Below, piece by piece: positions 15,652 through 24,456 of a DNA stretch of 24,456 nt. The translations under genes and the position numbers were made by a program. The stretch comes from JBDRED01 sp043820025 [NCBI: Elusimicrobiota bacterium] (GTDB taxonomy: Bacteria > RUG730 > JBDRED01). Location of the stretch: the NCBI GenBank assembly GCA_043820025.1, contig JBDRED010000007.1, forward strand, positions 1 through 24,456, given 5' to 3'. Under the pieces are notes generated by a model. The model was not told the origin of the DNA. It made no database searches and saw only the letters and a list, made by a program, of their open reading frames with translations. Within the stretch, counting starts at the first letter, position 1; every line of letters begins with the position of its first letter.

Positions 15652-18600
15652 TTAATTCACTCGATAAATTTCTATTCTAGCCTCTGCAATACCTGATGTT
15701 ACTCCATTCGAGTTTGTTCTGTAATCTATATCAAATGTATGATTGCCTGCAGTTAATGTTGTTATAGTATATCCTGAAGCATAATTTCTTTGAGTTGTTG
15801 CGGCATCCTGCGGTTCCTGAGTATGCAACATTAAATTAGTAGTGTTATCTTGCTGGAGTCTTGCTTCAAAGTTATTAAACGCGCTTGTATGATACCATGC
15901 GTAAGACCATGAAATTCTATATGTTCCTTCGGTTAATCCTTCTGCGCTCATGCTGAGTTTTTCTTGGAATGTTGTTGATGTGGTAGTGGATAACGCGTCG
16001 CTTACAGAATAGATAAATGATTTTCCAAAACGGCTATAATCTCCTATTAAACTGCAATTTGTTCCGTTGTTAACTACTTCAATGGCGCTATTTTCGAATT
16101 TAATATCTCTTGTCGCAATTCCATCAATGGTTTCTGCAGAATTTGGATCCAATGTTACAACATTCGAAGATGAATCAGTTTTTTTTGCGAAATATTTTCT
16201 GCCGTTTGTGGCGCTTGACTGAGGAAGAGCGATAGTGACATTACCGGACGATGCGTCCGCCAATAAATTTACTTCGTCTGCGGCAGTATAGTTAAACGAA
16301 ATATTAGTTACTTTTTGATTCAAAGCTCCATAATTATCCAGTCTTGACATAGGAGCAGAAGTTCCTATTCCACAGTTATTTGGAACATATACGGTTCCGT
16401 CATAATTTAATTGCAACACCATTGTAGCAAACCATGTCTTAAATGTGCAAGGCGGGCTTGACCCGACACCTTTACCTATCTCCCAGCCTCTAGGGCCTGT
16501 GCCGCCTACTTCATTGCTGTATAGGTTAAAATATGCTCCATGGTTATATGCGTCTGCTCCCTGCACCATACAAGTAAAACCTGATTCTTCATCCTGCGTT
16601 TCAATATTTAATGTAGACTTCTCATTCACAGCAGGATTCTTGTAGAGCATACCTCTGTAACCGAGAGAAAGATAATCATTAACAAATTCAAGGCGTGAAT
16701 TACTGTTCGGATCGCCATCTGCAGTATCTATGTACATCAAAATATTATCAGACGCAGTGCCGTCCCCAACAGTGATCACATCATCAATATATCTCGCATT
16801 ATCCTGGGTAGTTTTCCAATATTCTTCTGCGCTATCCCAAGACTGCATAGCTCCTTGCGCATATCCTTCGCCTGAAGAAAATCTACTGCCTTCAACCTTT
16901 AGATATTTACCTGTTCCTCCGTTCCAGTCAGCAATAATACTAAGATCTTTACCGCGTTCTTTTATTGTTTGATAAGTTTGGCCATAAATTTCCTGGCTAG
17001 AAGCAGCAGTTTGAATTATTACCTTACCTGTCCCTGTATCTTCCTTAACCAGCGTAAACTCAGTGCCGGAATTATTTGCGTCAGCGTCAGGTATATATAC
17101 ATTTGAATTAAGATCATTCGTTTTAATGGAATAATAACCTCCATTAGATATGTTTATTGTTGTGCCTGTAAGATGTATAGGTTCTTCTCGTAATAAATTT
17201 TGTTTTGAAACTTTTTTATGAGAAGCACTGCCTGTATCATAGAGAATAACAAAATCATTATTATCAGCTAATGCCCCAAGATCAGGCATATTGTAAATAT
17301 TAAGATCTATAGAAGTTTTTTCATCTGCAGAAGGGTTAATTTTTGAAATATTAATACCGTTATTAACAGTTGTCGTGATTTTATCAATGAGATAACTTTG
17401 AGAAGTATCTGCCAAACTTACTTTTAATTTTCCGGGACCGCCTGCGTGAGAAATTGTTCCGTCCGGATAAAATATGACATCCTGTGTTCCGTCATTATTA
17501 GCGTCGAAAAATAAACCGGATCCATCTTTTGCCGTAAATGTAGAAACGGTTATTTTATTGGAAATGATTTTACCACCAGCCAAGATATTTCCTGTAATTT
17601 CAAGTTTTTCTGTAGGAGTCGAAGTAATAATTCCAACAGGATTTGTCGATAAATATACACTGCCGCCATATTCCTGCCATACTGTGTTGTTGTATGTTAC
17701 TGCGCCTCCGGTAAGAGAAACCCATGTATAAGTATTTCTGTAAACTATATTATTAGACGATGAATCGAAATATAGAGTGCCATCTTGCGCGCCGTCCGGA
17801 GTTCCGTTGAATTTAATAGCTCCGAGTATCGATAAGGCTTCTGTTGGATTTGTAACTCCTATGCCTATATAATTATTTGAATCGTATAATGAACTCGTTT
17901 CCAAAGATGAGCCGGACCATTTTGGAATACCATTGGACGCTATTCCTCCTACTTGCGGGTCTGTCTCTGCATGTGTTAAAACATTTGTGGAAATTAATAC
18001 TGTTCCGTCAGGGCATTTAAAACCATTTGATGTTGATTCGATGATATTGTTTGCGGCTAATTTATTTGCCGGATTCGTAATACCTATTCCTATATTTCCG
18101 GAAACATCATATATTACGCTTGTAGATAACTCAACTCCTGTCCATTTCGGGACATTGTCTGATGTCGTATATCCAACCTTTGAAGATGAAGCAGCAGCTG
18201 TTGATGTTAAGATAGTTCCGTCAGGAAGTTTTAATCCAGAGCTGGTTTTTATATAATTTTGAACATGAAGTTTTGAATTAGGCGTTAAAGTTCCTATCCC
18301 GACATTGCCTGTATTTTTGATAACAAGGCCATGATTCGAAGAGTCATTTAATTTTAGTCCGCTTGAGCTTTTTGCATTTATTTGAGCGATTGATAAAAAT
18401 GCAGACGGTATTGCTGATAAATTCCCTTCCGAATCTGTGTCTAATGCTCTCAGAATAGATTCGTCGGCTGATGTTAAATAAGAATCTAACATTGATATAC
18501 CTGCGCCAAATACAAAAATTTGGCCAATAGTTAAGTTTGGATAGATTACTACTCCAACTTTTTGCAGAATTGTATTTGCTGTTGTTGGCATTACATTCAC

Positions 18601-19296
18601 TAAAGTGCTTGAATTAGATACCCATAAGACATCATTTATATACATACCGCCTGTTGCCGCATTATCTATCTTCCCTTTGACAACAACAGCGTCATAATAA
18701 ATTTGCCCGGTAATCATTGGTTGATTTATTATTCCTATACACGGCATCTTAGAAACATCGTCAGCGTCAGCTAATGCAACTATCGCGCAATTATCAGTAT
18801 TGTCCCAGCCTTGAATATATACCGGACTTAACTTAACCATTATTTCATACGCTTTTACTTTTTGAATATAAACAGCGTCAACATTATTTGCCGCAATTAA
18901 TTTATTTGTCCACACAGTTGTCGTGGTGCTGTAAAATATCGAGTGATTTGCCACCGGAGCAGAAACCGTAACATTAGTCAAATTATCAAGCGTTGTGTTT
19001 ATTTTTGAAAAATATGCGTTTGTAAAATTTCCTATTGGAGCTTGTATTGTTGTAGAAGATAAAATATTTCCTATTACATGAAACTCTTTTGCAGGATTAA
19101 TTGTTCCTATACCTACATTTCCATTACTACCATTTACAAAAATTGAATTTAGCCCGATTTTTACGTCCTTGCCGGTTTGCGCGTCAATATATAGTTGAGG
19201 GGATGCAGTAGTAACAGTGCTGACCGCTAATTCGCCGGCATTTGCAAATATACTGCTTACAAATAATAAATAGATGATTGATATAATTTTTTTCAT
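15652..19296 (-). CDS. Secreted phage-tail-fibre-like surface protein, intact paralogue (1214 aa)
   Basis: Probable exported fibre or adhesin; exact function unknown. A Sec signal peptide covers residues 1-20 (MKK, hydrophobic core, ANA before GELA). Then come a GNVGIGTxNP repeat (near 59-75), a phage-fibre motif LDNLTNVTVSAPVANHSIFY (103-122), a domain around 140-267 resembling phage head-decoration or fibre modules (KMPCIGI, QKVGVV), and further GIGT-type repeats with LPDGTI units. A conserved FFDANNDGTQDVIFYPDGTI block has a DxNxDGxxD calcium-loop-like pattern. The last 120 or so residues (from about FIYSVSDALS) resemble fibre-tip beta domains. ATG at 19296 has AAGGA 5 bases upstream. It is a full-length paralogue of the next gene and reads toward panB. 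Confidence 0.8.
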   Translation of the reverse strand: MKKIISIIYLLFVSSIFANAGELAVSTVTTASPQLYIDAQTGKDVKIGLNSIFVNGSNGNVGIGTINPAKEFHVIGNILSSTTIQAPIGNFTNAYFSKINTTLDNLTNVTVSAPVANHSIFYSTTTTVWTNKLIAANNVDAVYIQKVKAYEIMVKLSPVYIQGWDNTDNCAIVALADADDVSKMPCIGIINQPMITGQIYYDAVVVKGKIDNAATGGMYINDVLWVSNSSTLVNVMPTTANTILQKVGVVIYPNLTIGQIFVFGAGISMLDSYLTSADESILRALDTDSEGNLSAIPSAFLSIAQINAKSSSGLKLNDSSNHGLVIKNTGNVGIGTLTPNSKLHVQNYIKTSSGLKLPDGTILTSTAAASSSKVGYTTSDNVPKWTGVELSTSVIYDVSGNIGIGITNPANKLAANNIIESTSNGFKCPDGTVLISTNVLTHAETDPQVGGIASNGIPKWSGSSLETSSLYDSNNYIGIGVTNPTEALSILGAIKFNGTPDGAQDGTLYFDSSSNNIVYRNTYTWVSLTGGAVTYNNTVWQEYGGSVYLSTNPVGIITSTPTEKLEITGNILAGGKIISNKITVSTFTAKDGSGLFFDANNDGTQDVIFYPDGTISHAGGPGKLKVSLADTSQSYLIDKITTTVNNGINISKINPSADEKTSIDLNIYNMPDLGALADNNDFVILYDTGSASHKKVSKQNLLREEPIHLTGTTINISNGGYYSIKTNDLNSNVYIPDADANNSGTEFTLVKEDTGTGKVIIQTAASSQEIYGQTYQTIKERGKDLSIIADWNGGTGKYLKVEGSRFSSGEGYAQGAMQSWDSAEEYWKTTQDNARYIDDVITVGDGTASDNILMYIDTADGDPNSNSRLEFVNDYLSLGYRGMLYKNPAVNEKSTLNIETQDEESGFTCMVQGADAYNHGAYFNLYSNEVGGTGPRGWEIGKGVGSSPPCTFKTWFATMVLQLNYDGTVYVPNNCGIGTSAPMSRLDNYGALNQKVTNISFNYTAADEVNLLADASSGNVTIALPQSSATNGRKYFAKKTDSSSNVVTLDPNSAETIDGIATRDIKFENSAIEVVNNGTNCSLIGDYSRFGKSFIYSVSDALSTTTSTTFQEKLSMSAEGLTEGTYRISWSYAWYHTSAFNNFEARLQQDNTTNLMLHTQEPQDAATTQRNYASGYTITTLTAGNHTFDIDYRTNSNGVTSGIAEARIEIYRVN

Positions 19297-19314
19297 AAAG
19301 ATCCTTCATATAAT

Positions 19315-19418
19315 TTACTGCACCCGCCAGATTTCCAGGCGCGCTTCTTTTATGCCTGAAGTTGATCCTCCAACGCTTGTTCTGTAATCCAAATCAATAG
19401 TATGTGAGCCAGATATAT
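19315..19418 (-). pseudogene. Displaced 3' end of the middle fibre gene
   Basis: In the frame shifted by -1 from the upstream gene, the sequence after its stop reads SGSHTIDLDYRTS... and ends EARLEIWRVQ at a TAA at 19315-19317. This matches the end of the intact paralogue (AGNHTFDIDYRT... EARIEIYRV). It has no start of its own and is clearly the lost C-terminal 32 residues of the upstream protein. Removing one 8-bp copy from the tandem tract at 19413-19434 joins the two into a 1219-residue protein, close to the 1214 of the paralogue. Confidence 0.85.
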
Positions 19419-19434
19419 TTATATATTTATATAT
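19413..19434. repeat. 8-bp tandem repeat (ATATATTT) causing a frameshift
   Basis: On the plus strand ATATATTT occurs twice in a row followed by ATATAT, a period-8 tract of 22 bases. One copy would keep the fibre frame open; the second adds 8 bases and creates the TAA at 19419-19421. Such tracts can gain and lose units by replication slippage. Confidence 0.85.
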
Positions 19435-22400
19435 GCAAATCCTGACGTGTAATGAGCTTGTGTGGTGGCCGCGTCTTTTGGCTCTTCGACATGAGACATA
19501 ATAGTAGTTGTGTTGTCGAGCTGGATTCGAGCAAGAAAATTATTTGATGCGCTTGCATGGTACCATGCATAAGACCAGCCTACTCTGTAAATCCCTTGAG
19601 GCACTGAGACGCTGAGACTAGTTTTTTCAGCCCATGTTGTTGTTGCGTTTGTCGAGAGAGCGGCGCTCTCGATATATTGAAATTCTTTGCCAAACACATC
19701 GTAATCTCCTATCAGATTCCATTGCGATGAACTTGCAACAATTTCATAACATGAATTTTCAATGCCTAGGGCGATTGTTGTCAGACCGTCAATGGTTTCG
19801 GAACCATTTGGATCAATTGTTACTTTGTTCGTAGAGCTGTCTGTTTTTTTAATATAGTAAACCCGGTTTTGAGCGGCGCTTAAAAGCGGTAGTGTTACAG
19901 TTATTGCTCCTCCTGCCGCGTTTGCTAAAATAACGGTCTCATCGCCTGCTGTGTAGTTTGAAGATATCGCAGTTGTTTTATTACCGAATGAACCATTAAC
20001 CTGTAATCTTGATGTCGGATTTGTTGTTCCGATTCCAACATTGTTTGGCATATAAACATCCCCGTTAAATTGTAATTGTAATGCAAGCGTCGAACCTTGA
20101 GCTTTAAAATTAAATGGCGGATTTGATCCGGTTCCTTTACCTAATTCCCAGCCTCTTAATTGTCCGCTTTGATAACTGTACAAATTAAATTTTGATTCAT
20201 AATTGTGAGCGTTTGGGCCATTTACCATACAGACTGTTTCTGCGGCTTCATCTTGAGCTTCTATAACGAACAATGCTTTTGAAGCTTCTACGGGATTTTT
20301 ATACAATAATCCTCTATAACCAAAATAGTTTGTTCTGTATTCAAGGCGGGGAGCATTTGCTGTGACTCCGCCGGCTGTATCAATGTACATGATAATATTA
20401 TCTTTGAATGTTCCGTCGCCAATTGTTAATGCATTATTTAAATATCTGACATTTGCTTCTGTGGATTTCCATGACAGATTGCCTGCATCCCAATACTGCA
20501 TTGCGCCGTCAGCTAAGCCTAAACCATACAAAAATCTTGAGTCTGCTACTTTTAAATATGAACCAACGCTTGCGTTCCAATCAGCTATAAGTTTTATTCC
20601 CTGTCCTTGAACAGAAATAGTTTGCGAGCTTTGATTTACTATTGTTTGATTTGAAGTTGTTTTTACAATTAGTTTACCGATCCCGTCATCTTCTTTAACT
20701 AAAGTAAATATGCTTCCTTCATTGCCTGCAGCTGCGTCAGGAATCGTAATTGTTGTGTTAGAGCCGTCTGTTGTTACAAAGTATTTTCCCGGTGTTGTGA
20801 TAGTTTGAGTACCGCTAATATGCAACGGCTCGTCTGAAATCAATTCTCTCTTTGTGACTTTTTTTTGACTTGAAGCGCTCGTATCATATAAAGGTAAATA
20901 ATCGCTATAATCTGCCATCGCAGAAATATCATTCATGCCGTTTATATCTAGATTAATGTCTGCCTTTTCATTTCCGCCCGGATTTATTTTACCAATTGAG
21001 ATTCCACCATTTACAGTTGATGTAACTTTGTCTATCAAATATCCACGCACAGCGTCGGAAGCGCTGGCTTTAATTGTGCCGGGGCCGCCTGCATGAGAGA
21101 TTGTTCCGTCCGGGTAGAATATAACGTCCGGTGTTCCATCGTTATTAGCGTCAAAGAATAAACCGGATCCATCTTTAGCCGTTATAGTTGAGACATCCAC
21201 CTTATCAGAAATTATTTTTCCATCAGCTAAAATATTTTCTGTCACGTGCAGCATTTCAAGAGGATCTGATGTGCCGATACCAACATTGCCTCCTCCTCTA
21301 TATACATTGGCGCCATTTTCCGACCACAATGTTCCTGAATATGAAACCCCGCCCCCGTCTAAAGAAACCCATGTGTAAGTATTTCTGTAAACTATTTTAT
21401 TTGAACCTGAATCATAATACATAGTTCCTTTTTCGCTGCCTGCCGCTGAACCGCTGAATTTTATAGCGCCGTTAATCTCTAATTTCTCAACCGGATTTGT
21501 GATACCTATTCCTATGTTGCCGTTTATGTCTGACATTGTTCCGGTTGATAAAGCTGTACCATCCCATCTTGGAACATTATTTGTGGGCATAGTCCCAACT
21601 TGCGGGTCGATTTCTGTACAATTAAATGGAGCAGTTGATGCAAGAATTGTTCCGTCCGGACATTTAAATCCTCCGCTCGTTGATTGAATCATTCCTGCAA
21701 CACTTAATTTGTTTAAAGGATTGGTTATCCCAATACCTATATTGCCGCTTTTATCAAAAATTGTTCCTGTAGATAATTGAGTTCCGTCCCATCTCGGAAC
21801 ATTGTTTAATGGCATATATCCTACTTGTGTGTCTTTTAAAATTGTGCTCGTCGAAATAAGTATTGTTCCGTCCGGAAGTTTGAGGCCGCTGGAAGTTTTT
21901 ATATAACCATTTACGTCCAAGACTTCAGTTGGATCTGTTGTGTTTATACCTACGTTTCCCATATTTTGAATAAAAATACCGCTGTTTGATCCTTCGTCGT
22001 ATAATTTTAATCCGTTATTGTCTATAGCATTAATCTCGCTGATCTTTAAAATTCCCAGTGCTGATAAATTTCCGCTTGTGTCAGTTTCTAAAGCTCTTAA
22101 AGGGCTTCCGTCCAACGCTGATAAATATGATGTCTTCATGCTCATGCCGCTCCCAAAGACTTCAATCAATCCGGCTGAAGCATCAACGCGGATAACCTGC
22201 CCGACTTTCTGCAATACTATTCCGGAACCTGTTGGCCTTACATTTGTTAGTCCGCCGCTTGAGGTTACCCACAATATATTTCCTATTGTGTAACCATTAG
22301 TATTGCAGTTACTGATTATTCCTTCTACAACAACAGCATCAGCTGATGTTGTACCCACAGTAAGAGCTTTATTTGTTATTCCAACGCATGGCATTTTTAT

Positions 22401-22982
22401 TTGATCATCTGAGTCTGCTATTCCAATAATTGGACAGTTTTGAGTTATGTCCCAATCTTTAATATATATTGGAGCAAGCTGCGGCATAGTTTCAAATGCC
22501 TTAACTTTTGATATATATACTGCGCCGGCGCCTCCAACATTTACATAAGCGTTTTCCCATTTTTCAGTTAACTCGTTATATGATAGCGATTGATTTGACG
22601 CAGGATTCGAGACATTGACATCGCTTAGACTATTCAGGCTGACTGAGAGAGGGTTAGCCGTATAAAGATTAGTAAAATTTCCAACAGCAGCTTGAACAGT
22701 TGTGTTTGATGTTATATCTCCCGCAACTTGAAGTTTGCGCGTTGCGTTTGTTGTTCCTATGCCAATATTTCCCGTTGTACCGTTTACAAAAATATAATTA
22801 TCTCCAATTTTTACATTTTTAGAAGGATCAGCGTCAATGTATAGCTGTGTGGTGTCAGTTGTGATTGTACTGATCTCAACTTGGCCAAAACTAGCGTACA
22901 ATGATGATATACAAAAAATAGTTAATATCGATATTGCGCAGAAAAGATAACAAAATGATATTTTGCAAATTTGCTTAAACAT
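19419..22982 (-). CDS. Secreted phage-tail-fibre-like surface protein, C-terminally truncated by frameshift (1187 aa)
   Basis: Paralogue of the downstream fibre protein along its whole length. It has a Sec signal peptide (residues 1-30, LYA before SFGQ), GNIGIGTTN at about 71-79, a LNSLSDVNVSNPASNQSL fibre motif (116-133), the decoration-like domain about 153-285, six GIGT-type repeats in all, PRWDGTxLSTGT units, the DANNDGTPD calcium-loop-like block, and a final beta domain. The last strand or strands of that domain are missing: the frame ends ...SGFAYINI because of an 8-bp duplication, while the expected remainder lies just downstream in another frame. ATG at 22982 has a GAGGGA site 6 bases upstream, 36 bases after the preceding fibre gene. 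Whether the shorter protein still folds is unknown; read-through by -1 frameshifting is a remote option. Confidence 0.8.
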   Translation of the reverse strand: MFKQICKISFCYLFCAISILTIFCISSLYASFGQVEISTITTDTTQLYIDADPSKNVKIGDNYIFVNGTTGNIGIGTTNATRKLQVAGDITSNTTVQAAVGNFTNLYTANPLSVSLNSLSDVNVSNPASNQSLSYNELTEKWENAYVNVGGAGAVYISKVKAFETMPQLAPIYIKDWDITQNCPIIGIADSDDQIKMPCVGITNKALTVGTTSADAVVVEGIISNCNTNGYTIGNILWVTSSGGLTNVRPTGSGIVLQKVGQVIRVDASAGLIEVFGSGMSMKTSYLSALDGSPLRALETDTSGNLSALGILKISEINAIDNNGLKLYDEGSNSGIFIQNMGNVGINTTDPTEVLDVNGYIKTSSGLKLPDGTILISTSTILKDTQVGYMPLNNVPRWDGTQLSTGTIFDKSGNIGIGITNPLNKLSVAGMIQSTSGGFKCPDGTILASTAPFNCTEIDPQVGTMPTNNVPRWDGTALSTGTMSDINGNIGIGITNPVEKLEINGAIKFSGSAAGSEKGTMYYDSGSNKIVYRNTYTWVSLDGGGVSYSGTLWSENGANVYRGGGNVGIGTSDPLEMLHVTENILADGKIISDKVDVSTITAKDGSGLFFDANNDGTPDVIFYPDGTISHAGGPGTIKASASDAVRGYLIDKVTSTVNGGISIGKINPGGNEKADINLDINGMNDISAMADYSDYLPLYDTSASSQKKVTKRELISDEPLHISGTQTITTPGKYFVTTDGSNTTITIPDAAAGNEGSIFTLVKEDDGIGKLIVKTTSNQTIVNQSSQTISVQGQGIKLIADWNASVGSYLKVADSRFLYGLGLADGAMQYWDAGNLSWKSTEANVRYLNNALTIGDGTFKDNIIMYIDTAGGVTANAPRLEYRTNYFGYRGLLYKNPVEASKALFVIEAQDEAAETVCMVNGPNAHNYESKFNLYSYQSGQLRGWELGKGTGSNPPFNFKAQGSTLALQLQFNGDVYMPNNVGIGTTNPTSRLQVNGSFGNKTTAISSNYTAGDETVILANAAGGAITVTLPLLSAAQNRVYYIKKTDSSTNKVTIDPNGSETIDGLTTIALGIENSCYEIVASSSQWNLIGDYDVFGKEFQYIESAALSTNATTTWAEKTSLSVSVPQGIYRVGWSYAWYHASASNNFLARIQLDNTTTIMSHVEEPKDAATTQAHYTSGFAYINI

Positions 22983-23018
22983 TTAAGTTCCCTCACTTTT
23001 TTACATTACTACTTCAAT

Positions 23019-24456
23019 TTAAGGTTTAATCTTCATTTTATCTTTCCAAGTACCGCCTTCTCGTCTAGCATATACTAAGTTATTTCCGGACATATAATAT
23101 TTCCAAGAACCATCTGTATTTGGATCACCCAGATAAAAAATATCCGCTGCACCGATTTCTACATTGCCTGCCACATCTAGTTTAGAAGTTGCGCTGGAAG
23201 TTCCAATACCAACATTACCGCCATCTTGTACAAATATACCTAAATTATTTCCATCATCAATCAGAGCTAAACCATTCGCATCGACTGCTGTTATTGTGCT
23301 TACTTTAATATTTTCTGCTGTTACTAATCCGGTAAAAGTTGGATTATGTGTACTTGCTTTAGTAGTAAATTGAGTCTGAATACTTGACGTTACTCCATCT
23401 AAATATTCATATTCAGTATTACTAACAATTCCACTCGCTATTTTTTCAGCATCTATCGCAGCATTTGAACTAATATCTACGTCAAATATAGCAGCATCAG
23501 CTATCTCATTAGTTGTTACTGCTCCTGTATCGATCTTAATGCTTGTAACTGCGTAATCTGTTATATTAGTTGTTGTTATTGCATTTGCCGCTACATAACT
23601 TACTGTATCATTTATTGTTATATAGTTTGCGTCATTTGTTAGAGTGCTGATATTTAATCCGTATATACTTGATAAATAGCCTGAATCATTTGTAAGCTGG
23701 CTGATATTCTCGCCTGAGATCGTTGCTAAATATCCTGCGTCATTGTTTAGTAAGCTTACATTCTCGCCCTCTATCATTACTACATTTGATATCTTTGTTA
23801 CTGAAATTGGTTCTGTTGAACTTAAATCAGCGCTTGTGATTGATCCGTCAATTATTTGATTTGCTCCAATACTGTTTGCCGCTACATAGCTTACTGTATC
23901 ATTTATTGTTATATAGTTTGCGTCATTAGTTAGAGTGCTGATATTTAATCCGTATATACTTGATAAATATCCTGCATCATTTGTTAGTGTACTTACATTT
24001 AATCCGTATATGCTTGATAAATATCCTGAATCGTTTGTAAGCTGGCTTATATTCTCGCCTGAGATTGTTGCTAAATATCCTGCGTCATTGTTTAGCAAGC
24101 TTACATTTTCGCCCTCTATCATTACTACATTTGATATCTTTGTTACTGAAATTGGCTCTGTTGAACTTAAATCTGCGCTTGTGATTGATCCATCAATTAT
24201 TTGATTTGCTCCAATACTGTTTGCCGCTACATAGCTTACTGTATCATTTATTGTAATATAGTTTGCGTCATTAGTTAGAGTGCTGATATTTAAGCCGTAT
24301 ATACTTGATAAGTAGCCTGCGTCATTTGTAAGTGTACTTACATTTAATCCGTATATGCTTGATAAATAACCTGAATCATTTGTTAATTGGCTGATATTCT
24401 CGCCTGAAATCGTTGCTAAATATCCTGCGTCATTGTTTAGTAAGCTTACGTTTTCG
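23019..24456 (-). CDS. Repeat-rich fibre-like protein, N-terminus beyond the right edge (478 residues visible)
   Basis: The frame is open to the window edge with no stop, so the gene begins outside; an internal ATG at 24122 is not its start. The visible part consists of 18-residue units of the form xNxSxLTNDAGYLSSIYG, grouped in 115-residue repeats, two complete and a shortened third. Repeats of LTNDAGY are common in phage tail fibres and form trimeric or beta-rich shafts. After this come VSYVAAN, an EYLDGVTSSIQTQ segment, a VTAENIKVSTITAVDANGLAL block shared with the other fibre genes, one GNVGIGTSSATSKLDVAG unit, and a short C-terminus ending KMKIKP. It lacks the receptor-type end domain of its neighbours. 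Function unknown; a shaft or anchor for the neighbouring fibres is a guess. Confidence 0.75.
   Translation of the reverse strand, partial: ENVSLLNNDAGYLATISGENISQLTNDSGYLSSIYGLNVSTLTNDAGYLSSIYGLNISTLTNDANYITINDTVSYVAANSIGANQIIDGSITSADLSSTEPISVTKISNVVMIEGENVSLLNNDAGYLATISGENISQLTNDSGYLSSIYGLNVSTLTNDAGYLSSIYGLNISTLTNDANYITINDTVSYVAANSIGANQIIDGSITSADLSSTEPISVTKISNVVMIEGENVSLLNNDAGYLATISGENISQLTNDSGYLSSIYGLNISTLTNDANYITINDTVSYVAANAITTTNITDYAVTSIKIDTGAVTTNEIADAAIFDVDISSNAAIDAEKIASGIVSNTEYEYLDGVTSSIQTQFTTKASTHNPTFTGLVTAENIKVSTITAVDANGLALIDDGNNLGIFVQDGGNVGIGTSSATSKLDVAGNVEIGAADIFYLGDPNTDGSWKYYMSGNNLVYARREGGTWKDKMKIKP
23583..24455 (-). repeat. 345-bp tandem coding repeats (two full, one partial) built of 54-bp units
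   Basis: Copy 1 spans 24111-24455, copy 2 23766-24110, and a shortened third copy runs to about 23583, lacking one 54-bp unit. Copies 1 and 2 encode the same 115 residues. By hand alignment they differ at about 19 bases, all silent. Eleven 18-residue units are visible in total. More copies probably continue past the right edge. Confidence 0.85.

Noticed and set aside
24110-24122. Start codon of the third fibre gene at 24122
   Set aside because: The frame is open upstream to the window edge and continues the same repeats, so this Met is internal.
23583-24455. Regular 54-bp repeats as a possible CRISPR array
   Set aside because: The repeats are contiguous without unique spacers, lie in one open frame and encode a clear protein repeat.
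15652-24456. Prophage remnant
   Set aside because: Only fibre-like genes are seen, with bacterial signal peptides and no phage structural, replication or integration genes in the window; what lies beyond the right edge is unknown.

Overview
The window is an AT-rich stretch from a diderm (Gram-negative-type) bacterium. The outer membrane is inferred from an adjacent lptF-lptG pair and the start of a heptosyltransferase-like gene. Peptidoglycan is probably of the meso-diaminopimelate type, because MurE carries DNPR. Leaving out recognised genes, the gene order and the secreted fibre proteins fit a poorly cultured lineage (Omnitrophota or Elusimicrobiota-like), but that placement is a weak guess.

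Region 1 (1-14082, all minus strand) is a cell-envelope block. Read in the direction of transcription it runs lptF-lptG, then a dcw cluster: mraZ-rsmH-ftsL-ftsI-murE-pilZ-murF-mraY-murD-ftsW-murG, then the first 13 codons of a GT9 (heptosyltransferase-like) gene at the left edge. A strong sigma70-type promoter lies before mraZ, with three MraZ-type operator boxes at exact 10-bp spacing; the last overlaps the mraZ ribosome binding site. Two additions stand out: a cysteine-rich PilZ protein between murE and murF, and a GT9 gene where murC or ftsQAZ genes often follow. The murE and murD leaders each carry a long hairpin that pairs better in the sense RNA than on the opposite strand.

Region 2 (14083-15551) holds a divergent pair of plus-strand genes, folK and panB. 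They overlap by 8 bp and follow a plausible promoter. The pair links folate synthesis to pantothenate synthesis; PanB uses 5,10-methylene-tetrahydrofolate.

Region 3 (15652-24456, minus strand) is an array of three large fibre-like genes reading toward panB from beyond the right edge. The first two encoded proteins in window order are about 1.2 kb-residue-scale paralogues (1214 and 1187 residues), both with Sec signal peptides and modules resembling phage tail-fibre or head-decoration proteins. No capsid, tail, terminase or integrase gene is present, so these look like secreted surface fibres and not a prophage. The middle gene has lost its last 32 residues through an 8-bp tandem duplication, which is possibly reversible. 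The third gene, cut by the right edge, contains 345-bp tandem repeats encoding identical protein but differing by about 19 silent changes. An 81-bp element with 14-bp perfect inverted ends sits between panB and this array.

No rRNA, tRNA, CRISPR array or insertion sequence was recognised, and no gene-free stretch exceeds 300 bases.
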